Below, in pieces: positions 1 through 6,561 of a DNA stretch of 31,395 nt. A program made the position numbers and the translations under genes. The DNA is from MGBC108787 sp964430695. GTDB lineage: Bacteria; Bacillota_I; Bacilli_A; RF39; UBA660. The notes under the pieces are model-generated. The model did no database searches. It was not told the DNA's origin and saw nothing but the letters and a program-made list of their open reading frames with translations. Each line of letters opens with the position of its first letter. Positions within the stretch are counted from its first letter, which is position 1. Location of the stretch: the NCBI GenBank assembly GCA_964430695.1, contig CAYSFO010000015.1:1-31395 (forward strand). The letters run 5' to 3'.

Positions 1-1206
1 GAAAATGATGTTTATGATTTTCAAAATAGTAAATATCTTTCTGATTATGGAATTTATGATGTTCCTATAAATGAAGTAGATGATGATTATGCACAGGACT
101 TTGTTGACTATTTATGGGATCGTACTGCGATTAGAGGAAAAAATAAAGGAAAAAGGTTATCGGAAAATACTATTTATAAACCTTTTTCTTTTGTCCATAA
201 AGTATTTAATTATTTTAAAAATGATTTGAAAATTATATCAAGTAATCCTTTTGATAATGTTAAAAGAAAGCCTCATGCAGTTGCTGAAGATAAAGAATAC
301 TTTACGGAAGAAGAAATGCATTATATTAAAGATAAATTAGAGTTTGAAAATATTAGATTTAAGACTTTAATTACTTTTATGATGGATATGGGTTCTCGTA
401 GAGAGGAAGCTCTTGCTATTAAATGGAGTGATATTAACTGGTATCGTGGAACTATTAGTATTGAAAGAGCCTTTGTTAAATCTAAAATTGATAATAGATA
501 TATTATTAAGCCTGTTAAACGAAAGAAAAGTGAAAGAGAGATTATATGTACTAGTTATGTATTAGAATTATTGAAGAATTACAAGGCATTTAAAGAGGCT
601 TGTGGATTCGTTATTAATGATGATGACTTTGTTTTTACCGCATGGGATAGTATGGATATTGTAGATCCTGATCGTTATACGAGAGAGTTTAAGTTATTTA
701 TTCAAAAAATAGGTATTAAAAAAGATGTTCCTTTGAAAAACATGAGAGCGACTAATACTTCATTTTATGTTGCTCATGGAAAGAATTTAAAAGCAATCCA
801 AAATCGTGTTGGTCATGAGAATATAGAAACAACTTTAACTTATTATGCACAGGCTAATTTCAATGAAGATAAAAAACTAGTTCAGTTATATGAAGAAGAA
901 TTTTATAATAAATTAGGTTTATCAATGGCTGATATTTATCGTATTGTTGCTAATCGTTTAAGTGATACAAAAAAACTAATAAGTGTTTTAGAAAAGATTG
1001 GGAATGAGTTTATAGATGATTCTAATTATGATATACAATTAGAAAGGTGTCAGGATCACTTTAAAAATTTGTTCCCTATATTTAACAAAATATTAAATAT
1101 AGATTCTATACTTGATGATGATGAGATTGATTATATTTTTGAGGGATTTCAGACATTGTATCATACTATAAAAATTGATACATTAGAACCTAGAATTAAG
1201 ATTTAA
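1..1206 (+). CDS. Tyrosine site-specific integrase, 5' end outside window
   Basis: The reading frame is open from the first base to the stop, so this is the last 401 residues of a longer protein; the TTG at 226 is internal. Residues 30-85 look like the SAM-like core-binding domain of phage/ICE integrases. The catalytic domain shows Arg133 (GSRREE), a basic PVKRKK strand, K-N-M-R with Arg249 (the H/K-x-x-R box, here with Lys), Gly-His272 in GHENIETT, and the nucleophile Tyr281 nine residues after that His, which is the normal spacing. After Tyr281 there is an extra C-terminal region of about 120 residues, acidic and helical, beyond the usual end of the family. It would insert or excise the mobile element lying mostly to the left; a tRNA-Trp fragment about 240 bp downstream is the likely attachment site. 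The family call is sure, the element type is unknown. Confidence 0.93.
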   Translation, partial: ENDVYDFQNSKYLSDYGIYDVPINEVDDDYAQDFVDYLWDRTAIRGKNKGKRLSENTIYKPFSFVHKVFNYFKNDLKIISSNPFDNVKRKPHAVAEDKEYFTEEEMHYIKDKLEFENIRFKTLITFMMDMGSRREEALAIKWSDINWYRGTISIERAFVKSKIDNRYIIKPVKRKKSEREIICTSYVLELLKNYKAFKEACGFVINDDDFVFTAWDSMDIVDPDRYTREFKLFIQKIGIKKDVPLKNMRATNTSFYVAHGKNLKAIQNRVGHENIETTLTYYAQANFNEDKKLVQLYEEEFYNKLGLSMADIYRIVANRLSDTKKLISVLEKIGNEFIDDSNYDIQLERCQDHFKNLFPIFNKILNIDSILDDDEIDYIFEGFQTLYHTIKIDTLEPRIKI

Positions 1207-1246
1207 AATGTAGTCTTATAAATTAAACCCCTAACAACAGTTTTAG

Positions 1247-1307
1247 GCATTTTGGTACACAAAAATGCAAGTGTTTAAAATAATTGTACCAATTGTGTAC
1301 CAAATGC
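1247..1307. repeat. Inverted repeat downstream of the integrase
   Basis: GCATTTTGGTACAC at 1247-1260 and GTGTACCAAATGC at 1295-1307 are complementary apart from one extra T. A further TGTACC lies between them at about 1285. The repeat starts about 40 bp after the integrase stop and about 140 bp before the tRNA-Trp fragment. Repeated GGTACA units near an attachment site are typical of integrase or excisionase arm-binding sites. It could instead be a weak hairpin ending integrase transcription, but no clean T-run follows it. Confidence 0.55.
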
Positions 1308-1373
1308 TTAAATTAATGTTGATTTTTTTTAATTATTTTTAATTTTACATGAATTAAAATTGATTAAAAGTAA

Positions 1374-1403
1374 TTGACTAAATGCCCTATTTTCCTGTAT
1401 AAT
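1374..1403 (+). promoter_or_regulatory. Promoter for candidate RNA at 1410
   Basis: TTGACT at 1374-1379 and TATAAT at 1398-1403 are separated by 18 bp, a near-consensus vegetative promoter. No protein-coding start follows within the transcript that would end at the hairpin at 1562-1598, so it probably drives the structured RNA or the tRNA-like remnant. Confidence 0.7.
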
Positions 1404-1444
1404 TGGTTCAATTGAAGTTAAATGCAGAGGGTGGTCGACTTGCA

Positions 1445-1488
1445 CTCCAAAACTTTAGTTGGGAGTTCGATTCTCTCATCCCCTGCCA
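1445..1488 (+). pseudogene. tRNA-Trp 3' half (probable integration-site fragment)
   Basis: The stretch reads as anticodon loop CTCCAAA (CCA anticodon), a 3' anticodon-stem strand, a 4-nt variable loop, a 5-bp T-stem GGGAG/CTCTC around loop TTCGATT, then ATCCCCT, a G discriminator and encoded CCA. The 3' end matches the bacterial tRNA-Trp form ending CCCCTGCCA. The 5' half is absent: only 28 nt lie between the best acceptor candidate (1424) and the T-stem, no D-arm can form, and the anticodon stem is unpaired. Such 3' halves are what integrases leave at one end of an element inserted in a tRNA gene, which fits the integrase just upstream. Confidence 0.65.
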
Positions 1489-1561
1489 TTTTTTGAATTA
1501 TACTTCAAATTTTTGGAGTTCAGATATATTTTAGATAAGGTCAAACAAGTGACTTAAGTAG

Positions 1562-1598
1562 AAAACTTCATTAGTTCGAAAGGATGGTGAAGTTTTTT
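1562..1598 (+). terminator. Rho-independent terminator of the RNA at 1410
   Basis: AAAACTTCA (1562-1570) pairs with TGAAGTTTT (1588-1596) across a 17-nt loop and runs into further T residues. The stem is AT-rich but perfect over 9 bp. Confidence 0.6.
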
Positions 1599-1600
1599 AT

Positions 1601-1928
1601 ATGCTAAAAATAAAGAAAAATGCGTTTTCCTTTGATTACAACATCAAATGTATGGATCTAAATAGAGATGCAAGATTAATTTATGGGAATATTATCATTA
1701 TTTATAGAATAAACATTTGATTCTAAACTAGTAAGAATATTACCCAATGAAGAAGAACAACAATCTAATAATGGATATTGCGGTAGTACGATTATTAATG
1801 TATTTAGTGCCGAATTTTCGGATAATAATTTTTCAGATTTAAGTATAGATTTATTTGCTAAAATGGTAAAACATTTGGAAGAATTAAATGAAGATAATAA
1901 AGATTTAACTACTTTGAGTATTAATTAG
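1601..1928 (+). pseudogene. Decayed small gene, frameshifted
   Basis: An ATG at 1601 opens a frame of about 39 codons (MLKIKKNAFSFDYN...) that stops at 1718-1720. A second frame, open from about 1713, encodes about 71 residues beginning TFDSKLVRILPNEEEQQ and stops at 1926-1928. The two look like halves of one protein broken by a single-base slip near 1710. The sequence is acidic at its end (HLEELNEDNKDL). I do not recognise it. Its position next to an integrase and another broken gene marks it as mobile-element debris. Confidence 0.45.
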
Positions 1929-2016
1929 CAAATATTGAAAATTATTCCCTCAGAGAACTTTTCCTATATTATGGAGAAATTCCCAATTTCCTAAATAAAA
2001 TTCTAAAGAAAGGAAA

Positions 2017-2328
2017 ATGACTATGGCTATAATAAAAGATAATTTAACTAATACAAATGGATATTTATATGATTCTAATTTATAGTTTGCAGTTAAAGGG
2101 CTACTTACTATGTTAATTAACTTAGAAGATAAATTTAGTTCTAATATGGATACAATTTACAAGCTAACAAAAATGGTTCTGATAGCGTAAGAAGTGCTAC
2201 TACAAAACTAATAAATAAAAAATTATTTGAAAAGAATCAAAGTTAGAGATGAAAAAGGATGCTTTCAATACAAGGTTGTTTTATACGATAGAATTTTTTA
2301 TGAAACCAGTAAAAAAATTTATTCATAA
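2017..2328 (+). pseudogene. Decayed winged-helix replication-initiator-like gene
   Basis: The start ATG (2017) sits behind AAAGAAAGGAAA. The frame reads MTMAIIKDNLTNTNGYLYDSNL, hits TAG at 2083-2085, resumes as FAVKGLLTMLINLEDKFSSN, then shifts frame twice: ANKNGSDSVRSATTKLINKK and VRDEKGCFQYKVVLYD. Read across the frames this matches the familiar N-terminal winged-helix layout of plasmid and phage replication proteins (KAKGLLS..L...W..S...L.........IRSAL.EL...GYL.R...RDEKG.F....Y..YD). At least one stop and two frameshifts make it non-functional. The family assignment is by remembered pattern only. Confidence 0.6.
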
Positions 2329-2395
2329 GAAAATCTCTAGAAAAATTTAGGGGTTTGTCTACACTTAGAAGTATCATTGATAATGATACTTCTAA

Positions 2396-3505
2396 CTAAG
2401 CATTTTCATTTTCCTCTTCAATTTCGTCTATTTGTCTAAAATCTAATTTGTAAGTGTCATCAACTTTTTCAAAAGCAACACTATCGATTCCTATTTCTAA
2501 CAATTTATCATATGTTACTAGTTCATTTTCTTCTAATTGTAAAACATCTCGTAATATCCATTCGCCTAATACCTTATTTGGATTAGACATAATTGCTTTT
2601 CCACTATCTTGACATACTTTCATTGAAATTTCTTTTCCGCTTGGCAGAATCACATTAAAACTTTGATCACGCGGTGGAAAGAAATCTGCATATTTATCTC
2701 TAAGTTTTGCAGGAAAGGGAATATACACTTCATTAATATCTCTTTTTCTTCCTCCTGCATTCCATTGATTTAAACCACTTTTCTCTGGAACAATTCTTTT
2801 GCCATGTGAATAAGAGTATAATGGCATTACTAGTTTCTCTCCTTCTGTTATAGTAATAATTGCAGGTAATTCTTCTCTGTTGATAAGTGATAATGGATCT
2901 TTTGCAATAATTACTTTTATCTCAGCAAAGTAATCATTGGTTATAAATTGTTTATATAAAGTACTTTTTGTAATATTAAATTTATAATTGTGATTTCCAT
3001 CGGTAAAATCTATCGTATTAGCTTTTACATTTTGCAAAGTAATTTTATCTATATCAATAAAATCCATTGTTTCTTCATAAAAATGGAACCCTTCATCATT
3101 TCTAACAATACAATGAAAAATCATTTTATCAATATTATAAGTTTTCATTGTAAATGATAATCTTTTATTTCTTAATTCTGCAATTTTCTTAACTTTATTT
3201 TCTGGATCCAAATTTTCATATAAAGAATGTTGGTTGTTAAATTCTTCAATTTTTTGATATGTCTTCTTGTTTTGCTCTAAGAAAGTTTTAATTCCTATGC
3301 CTATGTTATCCAATTTAGCATCTGCGGGTACATCTGATCTAGCAAGGTTAGTCGCGCCAAATGCATTACAATACAAATTTTCAGTTGCTCTGTAGTATAA
3401 CATTGGAGTAGTACTGTCGCTAAATAATGATGATAACATTCCTACAACTTTTAAATCATCTAAATATTTATTTAAATCTTTATCGTTATATTTAATAATT
3501 TGCAT
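2396..3505 (-). CDS. Type II restriction endonuclease with B3-like C-terminal domain
   Basis: A 369-residue protein that starts 14 bp inside the end of the methyltransferase gene upstream, so the two are probably translationally coupled. The C-terminal part (about residues 240-355: GLNQWNAGG, NEVYIPFPAKLRD, FFPPRDQSF, KAIMSNPNKVLGEWIL, then LDFRQID) resembles the B3-like DNA-recognition domain of NgoFVII/BfiI-type restriction enzymes. I see no phospholipase-D HxK motif, so the catalytic part is not BfiI-like. Residues 57-75 (SDVPADAKLDNIGIGIKTF) could be a PD-(D/E)xK-type centre, with Asp62 or Asp66 and Lys73. It would cut DNA at the site protected by the partner. The endonuclease role rests on the B3 likeness and the methyltransferase neighbour. 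The recognition site cannot be read from sequence. Confidence 0.75.
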   Translation of the reverse strand: MQIIKYNDKDLNKYLDDLKVVGMLSSLFSDSTTPMLYYRATENLYCNAFGATNLARSDVPADAKLDNIGIGIKTFLEQNKKTYQKIEEFNNQHSLYENLDPENKVKKIAELRNKRLSFTMKTYNIDKMIFHCIVRNDEGFHFYEETMDFIDIDKITLQNVKANTIDFTDGNHNYKFNITKSTLYKQFITNDYFAEIKVIIAKDPLSLINREELPAIITITEGEKLVMPLYSYSHGKRIVPEKSGLNQWNAGGRKRDINEVYIPFPAKLRDKYADFFPPRDQSFNVILPSGKEISMKVCQDSGKAIMSNPNKVLGEWILRDVLQLEENELVTYDKLLEIGIDSVAFEKVDDTYKLDFRQIDEIEEENENA

Positions 3506-4484
3506 TTTTATCGGTCTCCTTTATTGCTTCTACTATTTTTTCAGCGACTCTTTTTATTACATTTACTGATACAGCATTTCCTGCTTGCTTATATACTCTT
3601 GAGTCTACTAATTCTTCAGGAATAATAAAGTCTTTTGGAAAACCTTGCAACATTAAACACTCTATAGGTAATAATTTTCTTATTTTATTATAATTTGTAT
3701 ATATTAGAGGAACATTATGTCCACCCATTCCCATATTTGCTGTCAGTGTAGGACAAACTCCATTTTTATTTTCTCTAACATAAATTCTTCTGTATTGATA
3801 GACAACATTATGCTCGTTTATGTTTTCTTTCAATAAAGAATAACACTTTTTATCTTTTTCATATAAGTATTTTTTTGGGACCTTTATATCCCAATTTATT
3901 ATTTTGTCTATTGAATTTTTTAAAGCAATTTTATTAGGCCATTTAAAATTATTAAGGTCTTTCTCATTTAAAAATCCGATAATAAATATTCTTTCTCGAT
4001 TTTGAGGAAGATTCCCATATTCACATGTATTTAACACTTTGGCTTCTACTGTATATCCATAATGTTCCAAAGTTTCTTTTATTACAGTAAATGTATTTCC
4101 ATTATCATGAGTTTTAAGATTTTTGACGTTTTCTAAAAATATTATTCTTGGTTTGTTGTTGTTTTCTTCCATCTCTTTAATTATTCTCATTATTTGAAAA
4201 AACATATTTCCTCTATCATCTTCGAATCCTTTCCTATAACCTGCGATTGAGAATGGTTGACAAGGGAATCCACCAGTAAGTATATTAACTTTTGGAATAT
4301 CTTTTCCTTTAATATTACATATGTCATCTACTACTAATTTTATATTTTTATGATTCGCATTAAATGTTTCAGCACAATATTTATCAATTTCATTCGCCCA
4401 TATTGGTTTTACTCCTGCATATTTAAATCCTAAGTCAATACCACCAATACCGGCAAATAGACTAGCCATCTTAAGTTGTTTCAC
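3492..4484 (-). CDS. DNA (cytosine-5)-methyltransferase of a type II R-M system
   Basis: A 330-residue C5 cytosine methyltransferase with the family motifs in order: motif I LFAGIGGIDLGF (SAM binding, residues 9-20), motif IV GGFPCQPFS with catalytic Cys75, motif VI in FLENVKNL, motif VIII PQNRERIFIIGF, and motif X in QAGNAVSVNVI. The start is the GTG at 4484, seven bases after AGGAGG; the TTG at 4502 lies upstream of that ribosome site and is unlikely. It methylates a specific site and protects the host from the endonuclease encoded immediately downstream with a 14-bp overlap. The short region between motifs VIII and X is the target-recognition domain and does not tell me the site. Methylase before nuclease in one transcript is a usual safe order for R-M operons. 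Confidence 0.95.
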   Translation of the reverse strand: MKQLKMASLFAGIGGIDLGFKYAGVKPIWANEIDKYCAETFNANHKNIKLVVDDICNIKGKDIPKVNILTGGFPCQPFSIAGYRKGFEDDRGNMFFQIMRIIKEMEENNNKPRIIFLENVKNLKTHDNGNTFTVIKETLEHYGYTVEAKVLNTCEYGNLPQNRERIFIIGFLNEKDLNNFKWPNKIALKNSIDKIINWDIKVPKKYLYEKDKKCYSLLKENINEHNVVYQYRRIYVRENKNGVCPTLTANMGMGGHNVPLIYTNYNKIRKLLPIECLMLQGFPKDFIIPEELVDSRVYKQAGNAVSVNVIKRVAEKIVEAIKETDKNANY

Positions 4485-4680
4485 AATTGCACCTCCTGAC
4501 AATCCTATATAAATTATAACATTATATTATTTAAAAAGCAGCATTTATAATTAGTATGTTCTGTAATTTAATTAAAAAGGATAAAAATTATAGTGTAAAA
4601 CTTAAATTTTTATCTATTATTATCTTGTTTAAACTGGTATCGGTTCAAAGATATTTGTATTCTACATATTGTACTGTCAA

Positions 4681-4709
4681 AAAAACGTTCCTAATAGGAA
4701 ACGTTTTTT
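4681..4709. terminator. Bidirectional terminator hairpin
   Basis: AAAAACGTTCC and GGAAACGTTTTTT flank the loop TAATA, with A-runs and T-runs on both sides, so it can work on either strand. It directly follows the stop of the minus-strand gene at 4710-4886, which it most likely ends. It also shields the R-M operon from reading through. Confidence 0.75.
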
Positions 4710-4886
4710 CTAATGCTTAGTCTTATCAACTAGTACCATCTTTTGACCAGATTTCATAGTTGGAGGTGCAGGTTCATTTTTCACTAATGTTACTTCATGT
4801 CCAGTTCTTCCCCCTCTTGGGCCAACAACTTCATACTGTCCAGAAGTTGGTACCTTTTGACCCGACTTTAAAATAATCTTTCTCAT
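4710..4886 (-). CDS. YjzC-like small conserved protein
   Basis: A 58-residue protein starting MRKIILKSGQKVPTSG and containing GQYEVVGPRGGRTGHEV, then a proline-rich turn (EPAPPTMKSGQKM) and VLVDKTKH. Two similar SGQK(V/M) turns frame a small beta-rich protein. Small proteins of this layout (SGQY..VGPRGG..G.E.T.VKGEP.PPT...G....LVD.T) are widespread in bacteria and usually annotated as YjzC-family or hypothetical; I know of no established function. A GGAGAGG ribosome site lies about 12 bases before the ATG. It is a single gene in opposite orientation to the repressor pair, and a terminator follows it immediately. Confidence 0.75.
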   Translation of the reverse strand: MRKIILKSGQKVPTSGQYEVVGPRGGRTGHEVTLVKNEPAPPTMKSGQKMVLVDKTKH

Positions 4887-4917
4887 GTAATTTTATTCCT
4901 CTCCGCCACCAACACTA

Positions 4918-4946
4918 TTGAAAGTGAAAAAAGAATATGTTATATT
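4918..4946 (+). promoter_or_regulatory. Promoter of candidate short RNA
   Basis: TTGAAA at 4918-4923 and TATATT at 4941-4946 are 17 bp apart, a good promoter on the plus strand. The first downstream feature is a terminator hairpin about 25 bp after the likely start site rather than a coding region. Confidence 0.55.
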
Positions 4947-4951
4947 AATAG

Positions 4952-5000
4952 TAGGGATTGTGCAATATCCTAGCTATCATAACATGATGGCTTTTTTCTT
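4952..5000 (+). ncRNA. Candidate short untranslated RNA or attenuator
   Basis: From the promoter at 4918-4946, a transcript of about 45-50 nt would contain an inverted repeat TAGG..ATTG/CAAT..CCTA (4952-4972). A second hairpin follows, AGCTATCAT (4972-4980) with ATGATGGCT (4984-4992), with a run of T residues after it: a complete terminator. No start codon with a ribosome site lies inside. It sits between a minus-strand small gene and the phage-type repressor at 5138. It may be a small regulatory RNA, or a leader that stops transcription before the repressor gene. I recognise no known family. Confidence 0.4.
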
Positions 5001-5058
5001 TTTTTGTGAGTTTTTTATCTCACAATTACATTCTACATAATGTTTTTATACATGTCAA

Positions 5059-5117
5059 GTAAATATTTACATATTAATTAATATATATTTACTTTTTGAG
5101 TAACTTTGTGTTATGAT
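5059..5117 (+). promoter_or_regulatory. Repressor promoter with two operator palindromes
   Basis: GTAAATATTTAC at 5059-5070 is a perfect palindrome. TTACT-N5-AGTAA lies at 5089-5103. The second overlaps the -35 box TTTACT (5088-5093) of a promoter whose -10 is TATGAT (5112-5117), with an 18-bp spacer. The shared GTAAAT/ATTTAC half-sites and the position over the promoter fit autoregulation by the Xre-type repressor encoded right after it. That the repressor binds here is inference. A TGTGAG/CTCACA inverted repeat lies just upstream at about 5005-5024. Confidence 0.6.
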
Positions 5118-5137
5118 ATCCTCATGAGGTGGTGTTT

Positions 5138-5470
5138 ATGAATAATAATTCTTTTGCTACCAGAATAAGACAACTAAGAATTAACAATAATTTAACTCAA
5201 AAGGATATTGCTGAAAAATTTGGTATGACTCCAACAGGGATTTCATATTGGGAATCAGGGAATGCGATTCCAAATTATGAAACGTTGAAAAAATTAGCTG
5301 TTTTATTTAATGTTTCTATTGATTTTTTAACTGGAAATGAAAATTTTAATAATGAAAATGATATTTTATTTCGAAAAATCGGAAAAGTTGATGAAGAAAA
5401 GAAAGTTTTATTAATGCGTATATTAAATAACACGGTAGATAGTTTTATTGACGATGAAAATAAATTTTAA
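5138..5470 (+). CDS. Xre-family HTH repressor (ImmR-like)
   Basis: A 110-residue protein whose first 65 residues form a Cro/C1-type helix-turn-helix: RIRQLRINNNLTQKDIA, then KFGMTPTGISYWESGNAIP, then LAVLFNVSIDFLTG. The start is ATG 5138, five bases after GAGGTGG; the GTG at 5129 lies inside that site. The C-terminal 40 residues are charged and helical, probably for dimerisation. The gene overlaps the next one, an ImmA/IrrE metalloprotease, by 17 bp. In ICEBs1 and related elements the ImmR repressor holds the element silent until ImmA cleaves it after DNA damage. The same pair here suggests a resident mobile element or its remnant. Palindromes in its promoter suggest autoregulation. Confidence 0.9.
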   Translation: MNNNSFATRIRQLRINNNLTQKDIAEKFGMTPTGISYWESGNAIPNYETLKKLAVLFNVSIDFLTGNENFNNENDILFRKIGKVDEEKKVLLMRILNNTVDSFIDDENKF

Positions 5471-6098
5471 TCATATTATTGATAAAGCTTATGAAATTTT
5501 AATTTTGCAACAAAAATTAGTTTTTCCATTAGATATTTTCAATTTAAAAGCTAATCAAAATGTAAAAATATTATCATTTTCTGAATTAGCAAATATTAAC
5601 TCTTGTTCATTTGATGAGATTTTATTATTAGCAGATGGAGCAGATGCCTTTAAATTTGAAAAAAAAGATATAGCATTAATTGTATACAATGAAAGAATTA
5701 AAAATCAAAATAGATTAAGATGGAGCATTGCACATGAATATGGTCATATAATATTGAAACATACAGGACAATCATCTCAAAATGAAGTAGAAGCAAATTT
5801 CTTTGCTGCAAATCTTCTTTTACCTAGATGTATTATTAAAGAACTTAAAAACAAACGCGATTTTATTGATATAAATTATTTACAAAATAAATTTAGTATA
5901 TCAAAAGAGGCATCCGAAAAATTTTTTTCTAATATTAATTCTAGAGGATTCGAATTTTTTACAAATGAATATGATGACATAATTCTTGCAAAAGCAGATG
6001 ATTTTTTAAAAAAAGAAACTAGAAATTCTTTAAAACTAGAATTACTAGACGAAGAAGAAATGCAGATCGAAAGAGATAAATGGCTATATGATAAGTAA
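5454..6098 (+). CDS. ImmA/IrrE-family metallo-endopeptidase (anti-repressor)
   Basis: A 214-residue protein with zinc-protease motif HEYGH at residues 94-98. Downstream NEVEANFFAANLLLP gives the third ligand Glu113 and the typical helix of the ImmA/IrrE (DUF955) family. The N-terminal 90 residues match the usual beta-rich family start. ATG 5454 (MKINFNHII) overlaps the end of the repressor gene by 17 bp and has no good ribosome site of its own, so translation is probably coupled. In characterised systems ImmA cleaves the partner repressor. The residues after about 150 (DDFLKKETRNSLKLELLDEEEMQIERDK region) are charged and specific to this protein. Function on the neighbouring repressor is inferred from gene pairing. 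Confidence 0.9.
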   Translation: MKINFNHIIDKAYEILILQQKLVFPLDIFNLKANQNVKILSFSELANINSCSFDEILLLADGADAFKFEKKDIALIVYNERIKNQNRLRWSIAHEYGHIILKHTGQSSQNEVEANFFAANLLLPRCIIKELKNKRDFIDINYLQNKFSISKEASEKFFSNINSRGFEFFTNEYDDIILAKADDFLKKETRNSLKLELLDEEEMQIERDKWLYDK

Positions 6099-6131
6099 TA
6101 ATTTTTTCAAATTTGTAAAATTATGTTAAAA

Positions 6132-6284
6132 TATAATTGCTAATGGATTCAATCCATCTAGATTTTATGGCAAGTGTTGTACAATTAAGTCTATTTGTTG
6201 CCATGTGAATGATACTCTGAATTTCCGGAGTTTAGATATATTTTAAGAGTATTTTAAAATGACCAAAGATTTAGAAAAAAGGAA
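6132..6284 (+). ncRNA. Candidate structured RNA or leader, copy B
   Basis: The stretch starts with a TATAAT -10 box (6132-6137, no clear -35) and then holds clear structures: ATGGATT/AATCCAT around a single base (6142-6156), ATGGCAA/TTGCCAT around a 20-odd-nt loop (about 6168-6204), and ACTCTG (6214-6219)/CGGAGT (6226-6231) around AATTTC. The last hairpin and the flanks GCCAT, TGAAT and AGATATATTTTA are shared with copy A at 1485-1534. ATACTCT (6212-6218) can also pair with AGAGTAT (about 6245-6251), excluding the conserved hairpin, as a switch would. The 61-residue gene starts at 6285, so this may be its 5' leader. No known family recognised. Confidence 0.45.
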
Positions 6285-6470
6285 ATGCATAACTATGAAT
6301 TAAGGCAAATAGATGGAGATAGCGAAGTATGGATATGTAAAGATTGCGAAGCTATAGTGAGAAGACCTCATAATTATAATGGCCCTTCACAAACACCGAT
6401 TGTAAACGAGGATGGAATTCACACTATTTATTATCCAGAAACAGAAGAATTAAAGAAAATGAGAAGATAA
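6285..6470 (+). CDS. Hypothetical 61-residue protein with one CxxC
   Basis: A short protein (MHNYELRQIDGDSEVWICKD...) with a single Cys-x-x-Cys in WICKDCEAIVRRP and a tyrosine- and proline-rich second half. One CxxC pair alone could bind zinc only with His residues or as a dimer. The upstream frame is closed by TAA, so the ATG at 6285 is the only start; the AAAAAAGG before it is very close, making a weak or unusual ribosome site. It is preceded by the structured stretch at 6132-6284 and followed by a separate promoter at about 6534. I do not recognise the family. Coding status is supported by the clean frame and sensible composition only. Confidence 0.55.
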   Translation: MHNYELRQIDGDSEVWICKDCEAIVRRPHNYNGPSQTPIVNEDGIHTIYYPETEELKKMRR

Positions 6471-6561
6471 ATAATTAAATAAGGAAAAATTAGTAAAAAT
6501 AAAAATTATCATTATTTAAGTGTACATTTGTAGTATAATAAAAGTATAGGAGAGTGAAAAA

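Larger units (their letters stand above)
1410..1598 (+). ncRNA. Candidate structured RNA, copy A (contains tRNA-Trp 3' half)
   Basis: This is a transcript of about 190 nt predicted from the promoter at 1374-1403 and the U-tailed hairpin ending at 1598. Its 3' part (1485-1565) is homologous to 6200-6280: both have GCCAT, TGAAT, ATACT, a 6-bp hairpin with loop AATTT(T/C), then AGATATATTTTA. The hairpin arms here are ACTTCA (1502-1507) and TGGAGT (1514-1519). The arms in the other copy differ at three stem positions, and pairing is kept each time. An alternative pairing, TTGAAGT near 1412 with ACTTCA-A at 1502-1508, excludes this hairpin. The middle of the RNA holds a tRNA-Trp 3' half. I do not recognise the family. 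It may instead be a broken tRNA gene whose downstream sequence was duplicated. Confidence 0.5.

Noticed and set aside
226..1206. Integrase starting at TTG 226
   Set aside because: The frame is open from base 1 and the upstream residues form the expected core-binding domain, so the start lies outside the window.
1424..1440. T-box riboswitch motif (AGGGTGG)
   Set aside because: AGAGGGTGGT looks like the T-box core, but no specifier stem, no antiterminator bulge and no synthetase or amino-acid gene follows.
1423..1489. A complete tRNA gene
   Set aside because: GCAGAGG could pair with CCCCTGC, but only about 28 nt separate acceptor and T-stem, no D-arm forms and the anticodon stem is unpaired. 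Kept as a 3' half only.
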